Below are positions 34,575 through 44,224 of a DNA stretch of 64,000 nt, one piece after another. Below the pieces are notes generated by a model. It ran no database searches. It had not been told where the DNA came from and saw nothing but the letters and a program-made list of their open reading frames with translations. A program made the translations under genes and the position numbers. Source of the stretch: Paenibacillus luteus (GTDB taxonomy: Bacteria > Bacillota > Bacilli > Paenibacillales > Paenibacillaceae); assembly GCF_006542765.1 (NCBI RefSeq), contig NZ_SKCD01000017.1, positions 47,632-111,631 on the forward strand, written 5' to 3'. Each line of letters starts with the position of its first letter. Position 1 is the first letter of the stretch.

Positions 34575-35501
34575 TTAAAGCAAGTCTTCAATCGCCACCA
34601 GATACAAGAAATGGCCTTCACTAAACAACACGCGATTCTCTCGAAAGTCTTGCGTTAACGGGGCAAGCGGTTCTCCTTTTTCATTCAGAAAATGGACCTT
34701 ATGCCCTGTCGACAATCTTTCTGGTTTTTCATTTTTCTTGAGAATAAAGTCTCCGCTTTTTCCGTAACCGCCGTCAAACAAAAAGTGATAACCATCCGTA
34801 CAAAACCCAGAGGAGCCTGAAATCTCCGGATTCATAAAGGTAACCTTGGGCTGTTCGAGTCCGCCCGAAACGCAGCCTAGCAAAAAGTCCGTATAATAAT
34901 AAAACCAGACCTCCTCTTCCTTTACCACATTTAACGCATAACAATCGGCAATATTCGACACTTGATCTTCATATCGTTTGTTGCCATTCTCATCCCAAGC
35001 CACAAGTCCTGGCGCGCCGATAGGTTCGCCCCAGCCGTTATTTCCGAATACGCCTTCGTCGAAATAGCTGGTCCAGATGGTGCCTTGTTCAGTTACCTGT
35101 ACACTTTGAATCCCATCCCCAAGCAAAAATTCTCGAATGGTATTTCCTTCATAATCGCATACTTTAACGTTCATCTCATACTTTCCATCACCATAATAAG
35201 CGCAGCGCGCTCCCACTAACAGCAGATGCCGATGAAGCGGCTGGACATAGTGATATTTAAAATGCTGGTCCGCGATTACCACTTCCTCGATATCCTGATC
35301 ATCAAAGTATAAAACCTTATAGGTAAATGTTTTCTTTAGATCCTTTGACTCCGACCTCCCACGTTTCTGGACAGGGATCTGGTTAATTAGTAACACATAC
35401 ATGCAGCCATCCGAGCCTATTTGTGCCGAGACGATTTCAAAGCCCTCCGTATACGCAGAAATATCGGCCAAAGGCTGTAGAGTCACCGTTTGATTAAACA
35501 T
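34575..35501 (-). CDS. Uncharacterised beta-propeller-like protein
   Basis: A 308-residue cytoplasmic protein with repeated beta-strand blocks ('VSAQIGSDGCMYVLLINQIP', 'VQVTEQGTIWTSYFDEGVFG', 'GFCTDGYHFLFDGGYGKSGD'), suggesting a propeller. I do not recognise a named family. The frame opens 28 codons upstream, but AAGGAGGAG five bases before ATG 35501 decides the start. No signal peptide. Confidence 0.7.
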   Translation of the reverse strand: MFNQTVTLQPLADISAYTEGFEIVSAQIGSDGCMYVLLINQIPVQKRGRSESKDLKKTFTYKVLYFDDQDIEEVVIADQHFKYHYVQPLHRHLLLVGARCAYYGDGKYEMNVKVCDYEGNTIREFLLGDGIQSVQVTEQGTIWTSYFDEGVFGNNGWGEPIGAPGLVAWDENGNKRYEDQVSNIADCYALNVVKEEEVWFYYYTDFLLGCVSGGLEQPKVTFMNPEISGSSGFCTDGYHFLFDGGYGKSGDFILKKNEKPERLSTGHKVHFLNEKGEPLAPLTQDFRENRVLFSEGHFLYLVAIEDLL

Positions 35502-35647
35502 GCCAACTCCTCCTTCATGACAGTTATAAAATGACCTTCTATACTGGTTAACTGTATTATGTGTGAGCTGAACGCTCCTGAACATGGCGGAAGTATGGCA
35601 AGATATCGGCTTTAAAACAAATCATGCTGCGTTATCCCTATCTTCAT

Positions 35648-35697
35648 AAAAAATACAGAGCATGTGGGTCTAAGACTCACATAGCTCTGTATTTTTT
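35648..35697. terminator. Bidirectional hairpin terminator
   Basis: AAAAAATACAGAGC and GCTCTGTATTTTTT form the stem base, extended by GTGGGTC/GACTCAC. It lies between two leftward genes and ends the lipoprotein transcript. Confidence 0.85.
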
Positions 35698-35794
35698 GAT
35701 GTCTGACGTATGGAGCTTCTCAGCTCTTATTCTTCATTCTGTAATTGGACTACTATATTTCGGCATAGAAATGAGGCTTCAGCTTTTCTGAATA

Positions 35795-36886
35795 TCACTG
35801 CCAAACTTTACCTCCATCATGGGTTACATACCAGTAAACTTTCTCATTCGATTTCACAACCATAAAACCTTCTTTTTTCGAAACGAAACTAAAATCCAAA
35901 ATATGAGCGTTTTCTAAATTTAGTGCTTCTGGGACACTTATAATCTCATTATTTTCAGGTGCAGCTGATACAATATATAAGTTTACTCCATCCGTCGTTT
36001 GCCAAATATGATTTGCATCAACACTATCGAAGTGTAAATTTTGGTCTTCTTTTGGAACATCAATTTTCTGATTGTTAGATAGAACACTCCAATTACTTCC
36101 ACTGTCTGTAGTTAACATGTATTCAATAAAAATTTCTTCTCCACTATGAAAGACGATCGGGAGAATACCTTCGTTTTCATTATAAAAGGTTGGGTTTTGT
36201 GGTTCAGAGAACAAATCCGGCAGCAGTTTGTCAGTTACAACGAGTTTTTTCTTAGTCCACATCTCCCCGCCATTTGAAGTCGTGTATAGGAGTGGCTCGC
36301 CAGGTAAGGTTGCAGTGATCAAACCATGGCTTGGAGAGGTAAAGACAGCTCCATTTTTATAGCCTTCCTCCATTTGGTCATCCACCTTCACTTTACTCCA
36401 CCCCTTACCTCCATCCTCTGTAGTTAATATTTCAATCCTGTTATTGTAGCCTTCACTTCGCACTTGGCCTGTTATCCAACCTGTATTTTCATTTATAAAA
36501 TGAACATAATACATCCCGTCGCTTTCGGAATGAATAGTTGTCGTTTCCCAAGTAACACCTCGGTTTGTTGTACGATAAATTTGCTTCACTTCCCCGGTGG
36601 TGCTAACAATAAATGCTGTATCCTTATTTACCGATATGAATAGACCGTTTGTCGTTTCAGGAGTGACGTCCTTCCAACCTTCCGCTCCACCTTCCGTATT
36701 TAGAACCGCAAACTCTGGAACAGTGACCGTTGCCCAACCATTGCTTTGATCATACATTTTCAAATCATCAATGTTGTAAGGAATCTCCACTCCGCGCACA
36801 GAGTTATCCCTCTTCATACTGGAACACCCAACGATAGATATAAACGTAATTAAAATAAGAATAGATTTGCATAAAATGCACTTCAT
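35795..36886 (-). CDS. Lipoprotein with BNR/Asp-box (YCF48-like) repeats
   Basis: A 363-residue precursor with lipobox IVGC (Cys21). At least five Asp-box-type turns are visible: 'TTNRGVTWETT', 'TTEDGGKGWSKV', 'TTSNGGEMWTKK', 'TTDSGSNWSVL' and the C-terminal 'THDGGKVWQ'. Such repeats form beta-propellers like YCF48 or sialidase-like proteins. No sialidase catalytic set is evident, so a binding or assembly role is more likely. The ribosome-binding site is weak (GGTGATG). Confidence 0.75.
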   Translation of the reverse strand: MKCILCKSILILITFISIVGCSSMKRDNSVRGVEIPYNIDDLKMYDQSNGWATVTVPEFAVLNTEGGAEGWKDVTPETTNGLFISVNKDTAFIVSTTGEVKQIYRTTNRGVTWETTTIHSESDGMYYVHFINENTGWITGQVRSEGYNNRIEILTTEDGGKGWSKVKVDDQMEEGYKNGAVFTSPSHGLITATLPGEPLLYTTSNGGEMWTKKKLVVTDKLLPDLFSEPQNPTFYNENEGILPIVFHSGEEIFIEYMLTTDSGSNWSVLSNNQKIDVPKEDQNLHFDSVDANHIWQTTDGVNLYIVSAAPENNEIISVPEALNLENAHILDFSFVSKKEGFMVVKSNEKVYWYVTHDGGKVWQ

Positions 36887-36998
36887 GACATCATCACCAG
36901 CACTTTAAATTGTTTTTTTAATTTACTAAATTTTACAACAAGTATATCTCATGTGTATCCCAGCCGCCATAGCTTTCTTGCTTAATCCTGCAACAGCA

Positions 36999-37031
36999 AA
37001 GGCCGGCTCCCATTCATTCGGGGCCGGCCTT
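36999..37031 (-). terminator. Terminator of the GH43 gene
   Basis: AAGGCCGGCTCC pairs with GGGGCCGGCCTT (one G-T), loop of nine bases. The minus-strand tail is TTTGCTG, short of T but with a very stable stem. Confidence 0.65.
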
Positions 37032-37047
37032 CTTCTATTGTTCAGCT

Positions 37048-38862
37048 TTACGGAGTTGACGAAATGATAATGCGATTGATGTTGGCTCCTCCCAAACCGC
37101 CGTTTAATCGTATCACGTTATTAGCGCCGGGGTTCAAAGCAATTTGCCGGCTAACCTGGCCAGTAAACGTGCTCCAGCCGCCTGTACCCGGTAAGGTAAG
37201 AGAATAGCCGTTCCCCGACTGATCGCCGCTGCTGTTCACTCTAAAGGTTGCTGCGGTGTCCGCGGAAGCGTACAGCACGGTAATCGTCACTTGGCCGCCA
37301 GCGCCGCCGTTGACGCCAGACAACTCGAAATAGGAGCCAGGGATATGCAGATTTTCAACCGTTCCGCCTGATCTCGTCGCGCCGCCGCCAACCGACACAT
37401 TGCTTCCGTTCAGCGCATATTCCGTCACTATACTCGTTGTTGGGACCAACGATACGCTGACGCCAGTGATATTGGCTCCGCCCATTCCGCCGCCGAGCTT
37501 GATCACGTTATTCGTGCCTGCATTCAAATCAATGAGACGATTGCTTCGGCCCGTGTTGTTGCCCCAACCTCCGGTGCCAGGCAAGGAAAGAAAATAACCG
37601 TCTCCAGCCGTATCCCCGCTAGAGTCGACCTTAAAGGCCGTACCGCTGTCGCCAGAAGCATAAAGCACGGTAAGAAGTGCCTTGCCGCCTGTGCCTCCAT
37701 TGATGCCATTCAACTGAATAAAGGAGCCTTGGGTATGCATATTTTCAACCGTACCTCCTGAACGGGTTGCCCCTCCACCAATAGATACGTTGCTGGCATT
37801 CATCGCATATTCTGTTTTCTGGGTATATTGATCAAAGCTCTCATTAATCAAATCATAATATTTGATCTCTGTCGCATGGGAAGGCGGTCCGACAGCTGGG
37901 ACACCTCCAGTCGTTTGTACGACCTTTTGAATCGTACCATCCGAATTGAAGTTTAGCTTATCCACGCAGACGGAACGCAGCGTACCGTTGGAGGATATTT
38001 CTCCATTATGGTAAAACATATACCAGTTGCCCTTGTATTCCACGATAGACCCATGCGACGTTTCGCTATTTTTGACTGGATCCAAAATGACGCCGCGATT
38101 TACCCAAGGTCCAAGCGGGCTGCTGCTGGTTGCGTAACGCATCCGGTTCGCTCCTGGGTTATTGTCCGAATACATTAAGTAATACAGGCTTCCCCGCTTA
38201 AAGACCCAAGTGGCCTCATGGAAATCCTGCAGCTCGGTGAACTGCTTAATCGGGCCATCTAATGACATCATGTCGCTACCCAGCTTGACACCGTAGCTTG
38301 TACCCCCGCCACCCGCATAAAGGTAATAGGTGCCATCGTCATCGCGAAATACGCTAGGATCTATTAAATTGCTGCCAGGAAGCCCCTCAATATAACCTTG
38401 GACGGTAAAATCCGCAGCAGGCTTATCGCTGGTTGCAACACCGATTTTCCATGAATTGTTCCAGTTCGTATCGCTAGGATGAGGAAAATAGAAATAATAA
38501 GTTCCATCCTTGTATGCGGCGTCTGGAGCCCACATAAAACCGCCCTCCGGCCGACCCCACGGCACATCATCCGAGCTTAGAATTTCGCCTTCATCCACCC
38601 AGTCCACCATATTATCCGACGAGAAAACATGGTATTTATCCATTAAATCGCTGCCTCTGGAAGGAAAAATATCGTGTGATGCGTAAACATAGATTCGTCC
38701 GTCGTTCCAAACATGCGCAGAAGGATCGGCAGTGAAAATGCTAGTGAAAATAGGATTGCCAGACATGGCGGGTGTATCTGCAGCGGAAGAAGAGGAAGTG
38801 AAAAAGAAGACGGACAGCAGCATGGTCCCTGACAGGAACAAACTTAATAGTTTTTTTCTCAT
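37048..38862 (-). CDS. Secreted GH43 glycosidase with two carbohydrate-binding modules
   Basis: A 604-residue secreted enzyme. Signal peptide to about residue 28, a five-bladed GH43 propeller (about 35-340), then two tandem copies of a beta-sandwich module (about 352-475 and 480-603, both with 'VGGGATRSGGTVENLH'-type and 'LTLPGTGGW' motifs), probably CBM6/CBM35-like. The GH43 triad is Asp46 ('TADPSAHVW'), Asp168 ('LIDPSVF') and Glu216 ('FHEATWVF'). Expected substrates are arabinan, arabinoxylan or xylan side chains. GGGAGG precedes the ATG; a CcpA-type site lies 172 bases upstream. Confidence 0.88.
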   Translation of the reverse strand: MRKKLLSLFLSGTMLLSVFFFTSSSSAADTPAMSGNPIFTSIFTADPSAHVWNDGRIYVYASHDIFPSRGSDLMDKYHVFSSDNMVDWVDEGEILSSDDVPWGRPEGGFMWAPDAAYKDGTYYFYFPHPSDTNWNNSWKIGVATSDKPAADFTVQGYIEGLPGSNLIDPSVFRDDDGTYYLYAGGGGTSYGVKLGSDMMSLDGPIKQFTELQDFHEATWVFKRGSLYYLMYSDNNPGANRMRYATSSSPLGPWVNRGVILDPVKNSETSHGSIVEYKGNWYMFYHNGEISSNGTLRSVCVDKLNFNSDGTIQKVVQTTGGVPAVGPPSHATEIKYYDLINESFDQYTQKTEYAMNASNVSIGGGATRSGGTVENMHTQGSFIQLNGINGGTGGKALLTVLYASGDSGTAFKVDSSGDTAGDGYFLSLPGTGGWGNNTGRSNRLIDLNAGTNNVIKLGGGMGGANITGVSVSLVPTTSIVTEYALNGSNVSVGGGATRSGGTVENLHIPGSYFELSGVNGGAGGQVTITVLYASADTAATFRVNSSGDQSGNGYSLTLPGTGGWSTFTGQVSRQIALNPGANNVIRLNGGLGGANINRIIISSTP

Positions 38863-39033
38863 AAGTGTTACCTCCCATTACATGAATTCGGGTTGCATCC
38901 CGGCATACCATTACGCATTTATACCCTTAACGTGCGCAGCAACCAGACAGCTAAGATGATTTAATGATCACCCCTCTGCATTCAAAATGGAAAAAACTAT
39001 AAAATTCATGATTCAGTAATAGCTTACAGTAAA

Positions 39034-39047
39034 TGTAACCGCTTATA
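39034..39047. promoter_or_regulatory. CcpA (cre) site upstream of the GH43 gene
   Basis: TGTAACCGCTTATA matches TGWNANCGNTNWCA with one mismatch on either strand. The position upstream of a secreted hemicellulase gene suits glucose repression. Confidence 0.6.
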
Positions 39048-39136
39048 TAGTGAGTCATTTTTAAACTTTCCCTGCCATTCTTAGCCTAATGACATGCGAT
39101 ATCCTATAAAAAAAGCAGCCGCAATGGCTGCTCAGC

Positions 39137-39940
39137 TTAGCTCCCCGTGCCCTGATATCGATTCAGTCCCGCGCTCCAAACCCGATAAGCGATGAAGAAC
39201 AGGAGCAGGCCGATGATTGGAGTGGCGTAAGGCAGCCACGATGCGAACAGCGCTCCTCCTTCTTTATTGAGAATCAGATGGGACGGATAGAAATTGACGA
39301 AACCGTAAGGAATGATAAAGGTCAATATGACGCGCAAAAACTTGCTATAAATAGAAATGGGGTAATCCGCAAAGCCTCGAATGCCGAAAATAACGATGTT
39401 CATCACGGATCGCGCACGAACAATCCAAAAGCACATGGAACCAGTGATGACGATGAATGAGGCTTGAACAAGCACCGCCCCTAGCAGCATAAACACAAAG
39501 CTCACTAGAGAGCCGAAGCCCGGATGAATATCCAGACGGTTAAAACAGAATGTCAGCATAATGACTGCGATCACGATATCACCCAGAAAGAAATGCCCGA
39601 AGCTGCGAATAATCATGTGGATGAAAGGGTTAATTGGCTTGACGAGCAGGCTGTCGAAGGAGCCTTTATGGACATCTTCTTCGACAGCATCCATTTGAAA
39701 AAAGAAGAAGACTGCCGCCACCGCATAAGTTAACATATTAAGCGTATAAAGAAGCATGACCTCATACATATTCCAGCCATTAATCGTCTGAAACCGGCTC
39801 ATTAACGCCCAAATGACTGTATAGCTGACGATATGAGTGAGCGCAAAACCAACAAAATCCATATAAAAGCCAAAGCCGTGCTCGGTTTTGCTCTTGAAAT
39901 AAATCGGAATAAAACGCGCGTAAAGCTTTAAGTATCTCAT
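39137..39940 (-). CDS. ABC-2 type exporter permease (COG3694-like)
   Basis: A 267-residue membrane protein with six hydrophobic segments and the family motif 'GSFDSLLVKPINPF' after the second helix pair. The frame could open at TTG 39961, but AGGGAGG five bases before ATG 39940 sets the start, one base after the preceding gene's stop. With the next two genes it forms a complete exporter of the ABC-2 class; cargo unknown. Confidence 0.85.
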   Translation of the reverse strand: MRYLKLYARFIPIYFKSKTEHGFGFYMDFVGFALTHIVSYTVIWALMSRFQTINGWNMYEVMLLYTLNMLTYAVAAVFFFFQMDAVEEDVHKGSFDSLLVKPINPFIHMIIRSFGHFFLGDIVIAVIMLTFCFNRLDIHPGFGSLVSFVFMLLGAVLVQASFIVITGSMCFWIVRARSVMNIVIFGIRGFADYPISIYSKFLRVILTFIIPYGFVNFYPSHLILNKEGGALFASWLPYATPIIGLLLFFIAYRVWSAGLNRYQGTGS

Positions 39941-39941
39941 C

Positions 39942-40751
39942 TTAGCCTCCCTGAACGACAAGCCGGGTAACGGCTCTCGACCACATCCATTTTTGTAATA
40001 GCAGAAAACCGGCCATCCAGGCTAACTGCTGAATGAAGATCGCAAGCAGCTCCTGCCAACCTGTCACCTTCCCCAAGTAGACGGAGATCGGCTCATAATA
40101 AATGAGGCGAAAGGGCAGAAAGTACGAGAACTTTACAAGCGAATCAGAGAAAAACCAAATCGGAATAAAAGCTCCGGAAAATAGCCGAATTAGCCCGTTC
40201 AGAACCGTATTGACCTGCCAGACGAGAATGTACCAGAAGGCGATTAGCCCAATCGTATACGTAATTAGAAAATTAAGGATCAAACCATTGATGACGAGAA
40301 CAAGAAAGGCTAAGCCGTTTGCCGGCGAGGGCAGCTGTACGTGGAAGAATAATAGGCTGACGATGATTAACGGAATTAATTCAAATAGCATTCGGTACAA
40401 ATTCGTGCCGAAAGCCTGACAGAAAATGACGGATCGGAAGCTCATAGGCTTAATGAGATCCATTGCAATCTCACCCGAGGACACCTTTGAGCTCACTCTG
40501 AAGATAACGTCATTTGTAGCGAAAACCGAGATAACCGAGCTGATCACGACATACGTAATCATTTCCTGAATGGTAACCGAGCCCGCCTTCGAGGCTAATT
40601 GGCCCGAATCGCCAAACAAAGCGTACCAGATGTAGACTTGCACGAATATTCTAAACAGTTGTCCGAACAGGAAAAGCAGCACCTCGGCCCGAAAAGCAAG
40701 CAGCGATCGGAAAGCGTTCAACGTCATTTCCCGATAAAGCGCGACTCTCAT
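39942..40751 (-). CDS. ABC-2 type exporter permease (COG4587-like)
   Basis: A 269-residue permease with six transmembrane segments and 'SGEIAMDLIKPMSFR', the counterpart of the motif in its partner. The N-terminus 'MRVALYREMTLNAFRSLLAFR' is amphipathic. It overlaps the ATPase gene by four bases. Together the two permeases are expected to form the membrane heterodimer. Confidence 0.87.
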   Translation of the reverse strand: MRVALYREMTLNAFRSLLAFRAEVLLFLFGQLFRIFVQVYIWYALFGDSGQLASKAGSVTIQEMITYVVISSVISVFATNDVIFRVSSKVSSGEIAMDLIKPMSFRSVIFCQAFGTNLYRMLFELIPLIIVSLLFFHVQLPSPANGLAFLVLVINGLILNFLITYTIGLIAFWYILVWQVNTVLNGLIRLFSGAFIPIWFFSDSLVKFSYFLPFRLIYYEPISVYLGKVTGWQELLAIFIQQLAWMAGFLLLQKWMWSRAVTRLVVQGG

Positions 40752-41770
40752 ACGATCACTTCCTGCCGCTGGCGCTCATCCTGACTAAAGCCGGCATACA
40801 GATTGCGAATAATCTCTTCGATCTCGGTTTCCTTGACCTTAAAATCCCGAACGGAATAACGATCCATAATCCACTTGATCACCGCGGAGGAGTTAATATT
40901 TTTCTTATCGTAGACGAGCTGGCTTCGGGCGTCATCCGTTCGGCTGAACGAAATTCCCATACGGAGAAGCGCATCGTCCATCATAAAGACCTCCTCCGTA
41001 TCCAGCTCCATCGTCTCCATGTTCCCGTAATCGTTCTTCAGCGTATTCAGATTGCCGTCATACATAAGCCGGCCATGGTCGACAACCATCACGCGGCTGC
41101 ATAGCTTCTCGATATCGGACATGTCATGCGTAGTCAATATGACCGTCGTTCCTCTTTCCCGATTGATCTCGCGAATGAATTCACGGATTCTCTCTTTCAC
41201 GACAACATCGAGCCCTATCGTCGGTTCATCGAGATATACAATCTCCGGGTCATGCAGCAGCGCCGCGCACAGGTCCGCACGCATCCGCTGGCCGAGGCTA
41301 AGCGAACGTACGGCAACATGTTTAAATTCGTCTAGTCCAAGAATATCGCCAAACAGCGCCATATTTTGTTGATAACGATCCTCCGGTATTTCGTACATAT
41401 ATTTCGTTAGCCGAAGCGATTCAATCACTGGCGTATCCCACCAAAGCTGGCTTTTCTGGCCGAACACGGCGCCGATCCTCCGCGCATTCTCGATGCGGTT
41501 CTCGAAAGGAACGAGTCCATTCACGCGCACGTCGCCACTGGTTGGCACGAGGATGCCTACCATCATTTTGATCGTTGTCGATTTCCCCGCACCATTGGGC
41601 CCGATATAGCCAACAATCTCGCCTTGATCAATCGTAAACGAAATATCCTCAACCGCCACCTTCTGCTCGTATTCCCGGTACACGAGACTTTTCATCAACG
41701 GCCAGAACCCGTCCTTTCGCTTTTGCCTTTTGAATTCCTTACGCAGATTTTCCACATGAATCAGCGGCAT
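40748..41770 (-). CDS. ABC-2 exporter ATP-binding protein
   Basis: A 340-residue ATPase with Walker A 'GPNGAGKST', signature 'LSLGQRMRADL', Walker B 'IVYLDEPTIGLD' and the H-loop 'LTTHDMSD'. The roughly 100-residue C-terminal extension and the insertion 'FWPLMKSLVYREYEQK' are typical of the COG4586 group paired with the two permeases downstream. First gene of a three-gene leftward operon. Confidence 0.92.
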   Translation of the reverse strand: MPLIHVENLRKEFKRQKRKDGFWPLMKSLVYREYEQKVAVEDISFTIDQGEIVGYIGPNGAGKSTTIKMMVGILVPTSGDVRVNGLVPFENRIENARRIGAVFGQKSQLWWDTPVIESLRLTKYMYEIPEDRYQQNMALFGDILGLDEFKHVAVRSLSLGQRMRADLCAALLHDPEIVYLDEPTIGLDVVVKERIREFIREINRERGTTVILTTHDMSDIEKLCSRVMVVDHGRLMYDGNLNTLKNDYGNMETMELDTEEVFMMDDALLRMGISFSRTDDARSQLVYDKKNINSSAVIKWIMDRYSVRDFKVKETEIEEIIRNLYAGFSQDERQRQEVIV

Positions 41771-41915
41771 CGATGCCCCTCCCTTCTACCGAATTTCATT
41801 ATTATAAAAGATGGAAAAAGTTACAGATATATGGCGATCTAGTCTTTTGCAGTGTTCCTTTGGCTAACTGACTGCTTTGACATGTGAAGCTCCGCTGCTC
41901 AGCAGAAAAAACGAG

Positions 41916-41960
41916 AAGGGCTGCGACAGGTCTCTCGCTTGCAACCTGTTGCAGCCCTTT
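41916..41960 (-). terminator. Terminator of the 42.0-kb small gene
   Basis: AAGGGCTGCGACAGGT pairs with AACCTGTTGCAGCCCTTT. On the minus strand a CTCGTTTTTT tract follows. Confidence 0.8.
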
Positions 41961-42015
41961 AATAAGCGACCGAACTCTTATTCATCTCCCAAATCTGGCG
42001 CAGAGGTATGAGCAC

Positions 42016-42231
42016 TTATAAAAAGATTAGTTTATACAAATAACTCAATATGAGCCCCGTCACAAAAAATAGGCTCACGCTAAACTCACGCTTTTGCGTC
42101 TGATTTTTTACAATCGCATCGATGACGAAGAAACTAAGTATGATAATAACTCTGTATAAAATTTGCAAGTGGGGCACCGCTAGACCAAAAGCTAGTGCAA
42201 CAATAGACAAAAAAACCTTTAGCTTCACCAT
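42016..42231 (-). CDS. Small hydrophobic membrane protein
   Basis: A 71-residue protein with two or three hydrophobic segments (about 3-21, 25-42 and 51-70) and a Lys/Gln/Arg loop ('KNQTQKREF'). AAGGAGAGAG precedes the ATG and a terminator follows. No family recognised. Confidence 0.55.
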   Translation of the reverse strand: MVKLKVFLSIVALAFGLAVPHLQILYRVIIILSFFVIDAIVKNQTQKREFSVSLFFVTGLILSYLYKLIFL

Positions 42232-42612
42232 CTCTCTCTCCTTATCCTTGTTATCAAATCAAATGCACGTCATAGTGATTCTATCTGCATATTAATTTTA
42301 CCTAATTTATTACTAAAAAGGTTACTTTTATATTTTTTGCTCTCCAACAATACTATCCGAGGTTGCTTTTACACGTTTAAGTCAATCTATAGCCGTATGC
42401 TCCAAGCACAAAAATACATCGCCCAAGGCACGTAGCCCTCTTGGCGATGTATTTAAATTTTACATACTGCTATATATCCGTCTGCTTCTACTTCATATCT
42501 ATTGCTATTAGGTCCTGCTCATTAGAACTCTAATCATGTTAGATATCGAATCAGCCTCTGAACCATTATCTTCCCTTAGACCATCAGAAGAGAGATGCCC
42601 TCAATAGCAGCC
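42232..42612. other. Intergenic region
   Basis: No gene supported. It contains a terminator at 42411-42454. The stretch 42455-42612 shows nothing recognisable. Confidence 0.5.
42411..42454 (-). terminator. Terminator of the Ser/Gly/Lys/Cys-rich protein gene
   Basis: AAATACATCGCC..AAG pairs with CTTGGCGATGTATTT; on the minus strand TTTTTGTG follows. The sequence resembles the 33461 hairpin (ACATCGCCCAAGG). Confidence 0.75.
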
Positions 42613-43053
42613 TTATCCTTTTTTACATCTCCAAGACTGTTTTCCGCACCGCTTTCTGTTCTCTTTGACGCCAACCTCCACAGCCGTTATCGAAGAGAGT
42701 TTAATATACGTGATGACACCTCTTACATTAAGAATGACGCTGCCCTCTGAAATGCCCAAATAAATGCCTACATGCGATGTTCCATCAAAATGAATCCGAA
42801 TATTGGGCGTTCCTACGCCAATTCGTAGAAGAATAGTTAAAATGCCGCTGCTTTTCCCACTACTTTTGTGGCTGCAACTTTTATTTCCACCACTCTGATG
42901 GCCATCATTTTTATCGCCTTGGCTTCGGTTGTTTGAGCTTTTATTGCCTGAACTTCGGTCTCCTCCACACTTGCTGCCATGGCTATGGTTCTTTGAGCCT
43001 TTACTGCCTGAGCTTCGGTCTCCTCCGCATTTACTTCCCCCTTTTCCCGACAT
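42613..43053 (-). CDS. Low-complexity Ser/Gly/Lys/Cys/His-rich protein with C-terminal beta domain
   Basis: A 146-residue protein. The first 70 residues are made of Ser, Gly, Lys, Asn, His and Cys, with the unit 'SKCGGDRSSG' twice and looser relatives. The C-terminal 65 residues ('NIRIHFDGTSHVGIYLGISE', 'VITYIKLSSITAVEVG') form a small beta domain like the DUF2642 type in spore coat proteins. A spore-surface role is an inference from composition. The frame opens at ATG 43071, but AAGGAG is nine bases before ATG 43053, the better start. Confidence 0.65.
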   Translation of the reverse strand: MSGKGGSKCGGDRSSGSKGSKNHSHGSKCGGDRSSGNKSSNNRSQGDKNDGHQSGGNKSCSHKSSGKSSGILTILLRIGVGTPNIRIHFDGTSHVGIYLGISEGSVILNVRGVITYIKLSSITAVEVGVKENRKRCGKQSWRCKKG

Positions 43054-43129
43054 TCCTATCATCTCCTTCATATTAATAGAATCACTGCTATCATATGGAG
43101 ATTAATAGATTTTGGTGTGTATATATAGA

Positions 43130-44017
43130 TTACAGCTGAGATTCGAGGCTTTTAAACATATAATCCGCTATTTTTGCGTAGTCGTGGGTAGGGTGTGGCT
43201 GACCGATCTGTAACGTTGCCCACATGGCATTCCAGAATTGAACGACGAAGATCATATTATCCAGCGCGGAGAGCAGGGTTTCCCCTTCTGCCGCACCAAA
43301 ATAACAGGAAAGCAGCCGTTCTTTCTCGTTTGGTGTAAACGAGCACCCCATGCACGCAAGATCAAACAGAATATCGCCCATACCCGCGTACTCCCAGTCC
43401 AGCAGCTTAATGGTACCGTCATATAGGAAGTTATTGGCGAAAGGATCGTTATGGCAAAACCCTCGAAAACGGGACGCCTCCAGCGCCCGGCTGTGCTGGA
43501 TGTTCAGCAGCTTATTCAAGAGGCTATCCAATGTTGAAGGCAATGAAAGGTGTCTTTCTCTCGCCAATTTAATGCGATCCTCAATGTCTCGGTACGGAGA
43601 AAATTCATAGGCAATGGATGGCATCTGATGAATTCTTTTGAACAAGTCCACGATTCCGTCTATATGGTCCATTATATCTTCGTCTCGAAATACCCTTCCT
43701 TGAACAAAGCGGGTAATCATATGCCCATTCTCAGGGTCAAGAAACACTAGCTCGGGTGCTATCGAGTGGCCATCCAGCACTTGCAAAGCTGCTGCTTCGG
43801 CATGTCGATTGATACCTAGCTCATGTGATTTGGCACCGCCAATCCGTACCGCTACCTTTTCCCCGCCATTGGATACGATAAAATTCCGATTGGTCAGCCC
43901 GCTATCTTGGAATTCGATCGTTACCTCTTCAGAATGCCATCCTAACTCCTTCTTAATCAGTTGATGCACGAGCCTCATGCTCTCAGCCTCAACTCTGGCG
44001 CTCTCTTCGTTGGCCAC
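43130..44017 (-). CDS. Choline/ethanolamine-kinase-like phosphotransferase
   Basis: A 295-residue kinase-fold protein. 'DSGLTNRNFIVSNGGEKVAVRI' is the nucleotide-binding N-lobe, 'FCHNDPFANNFLY' the catalytic loop and 'KLLDWEYAGMGDILFDLA' the metal-binding motif. The HND form and the 'SGLTNRNF' start are typical of choline/ethanolamine kinases rather than antibiotic kinases. GTG start with GAGG seven bases upstream. Single gene. Confidence 0.82.
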   Translation of the reverse strand: MANEESARVEAESMRLVHQLIKKELGWHSEEVTIEFQDSGLTNRNFIVSNGGEKVAVRIGGAKSHELGINRHAEAAALQVLDGHSIAPELVFLDPENGHMITRFVQGRVFRDEDIMDHIDGIVDLFKRIHQMPSIAYEFSPYRDIEDRIKLARERHLSLPSTLDSLLNKLLNIQHSRALEASRFRGFCHNDPFANNFLYDGTIKLLDWEYAGMGDILFDLACMGCSFTPNEKERLLSCYFGAAEGETLLSALDNMIFVVQFWNAMWATLQIGQPHPTHDYAKIADYMFKSLESQL

Positions 44018-44145
44018 AACGACACCTCATCCTCAATTAAGAACTATTGGATAAAAATAAATATGATTTCGCTTTCATTGTAATTTCTATCCTGAAATGT
44101 TGTCAATCACCATCATATACTTGGTTGATACCAGCAAAAATAAAA

Positions 44146-44182
44146 AACGCCTCAATCATCCCGTGAAGAATGATCAGGCGTT
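44146..44182 (-). terminator. Terminator of the C-S lyase/ABC operon
   Basis: AACGCCTCAATCAT pairs with ATGATCAGGCGTT; on the minus strand the stem is followed by TTTTTTATTTTTG. Confidence 0.88.
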
Positions 44183-44224
44183 AATTGCAAGCCGCGGCTT
44201 GGCATATTCATTTGGCACACGGCA

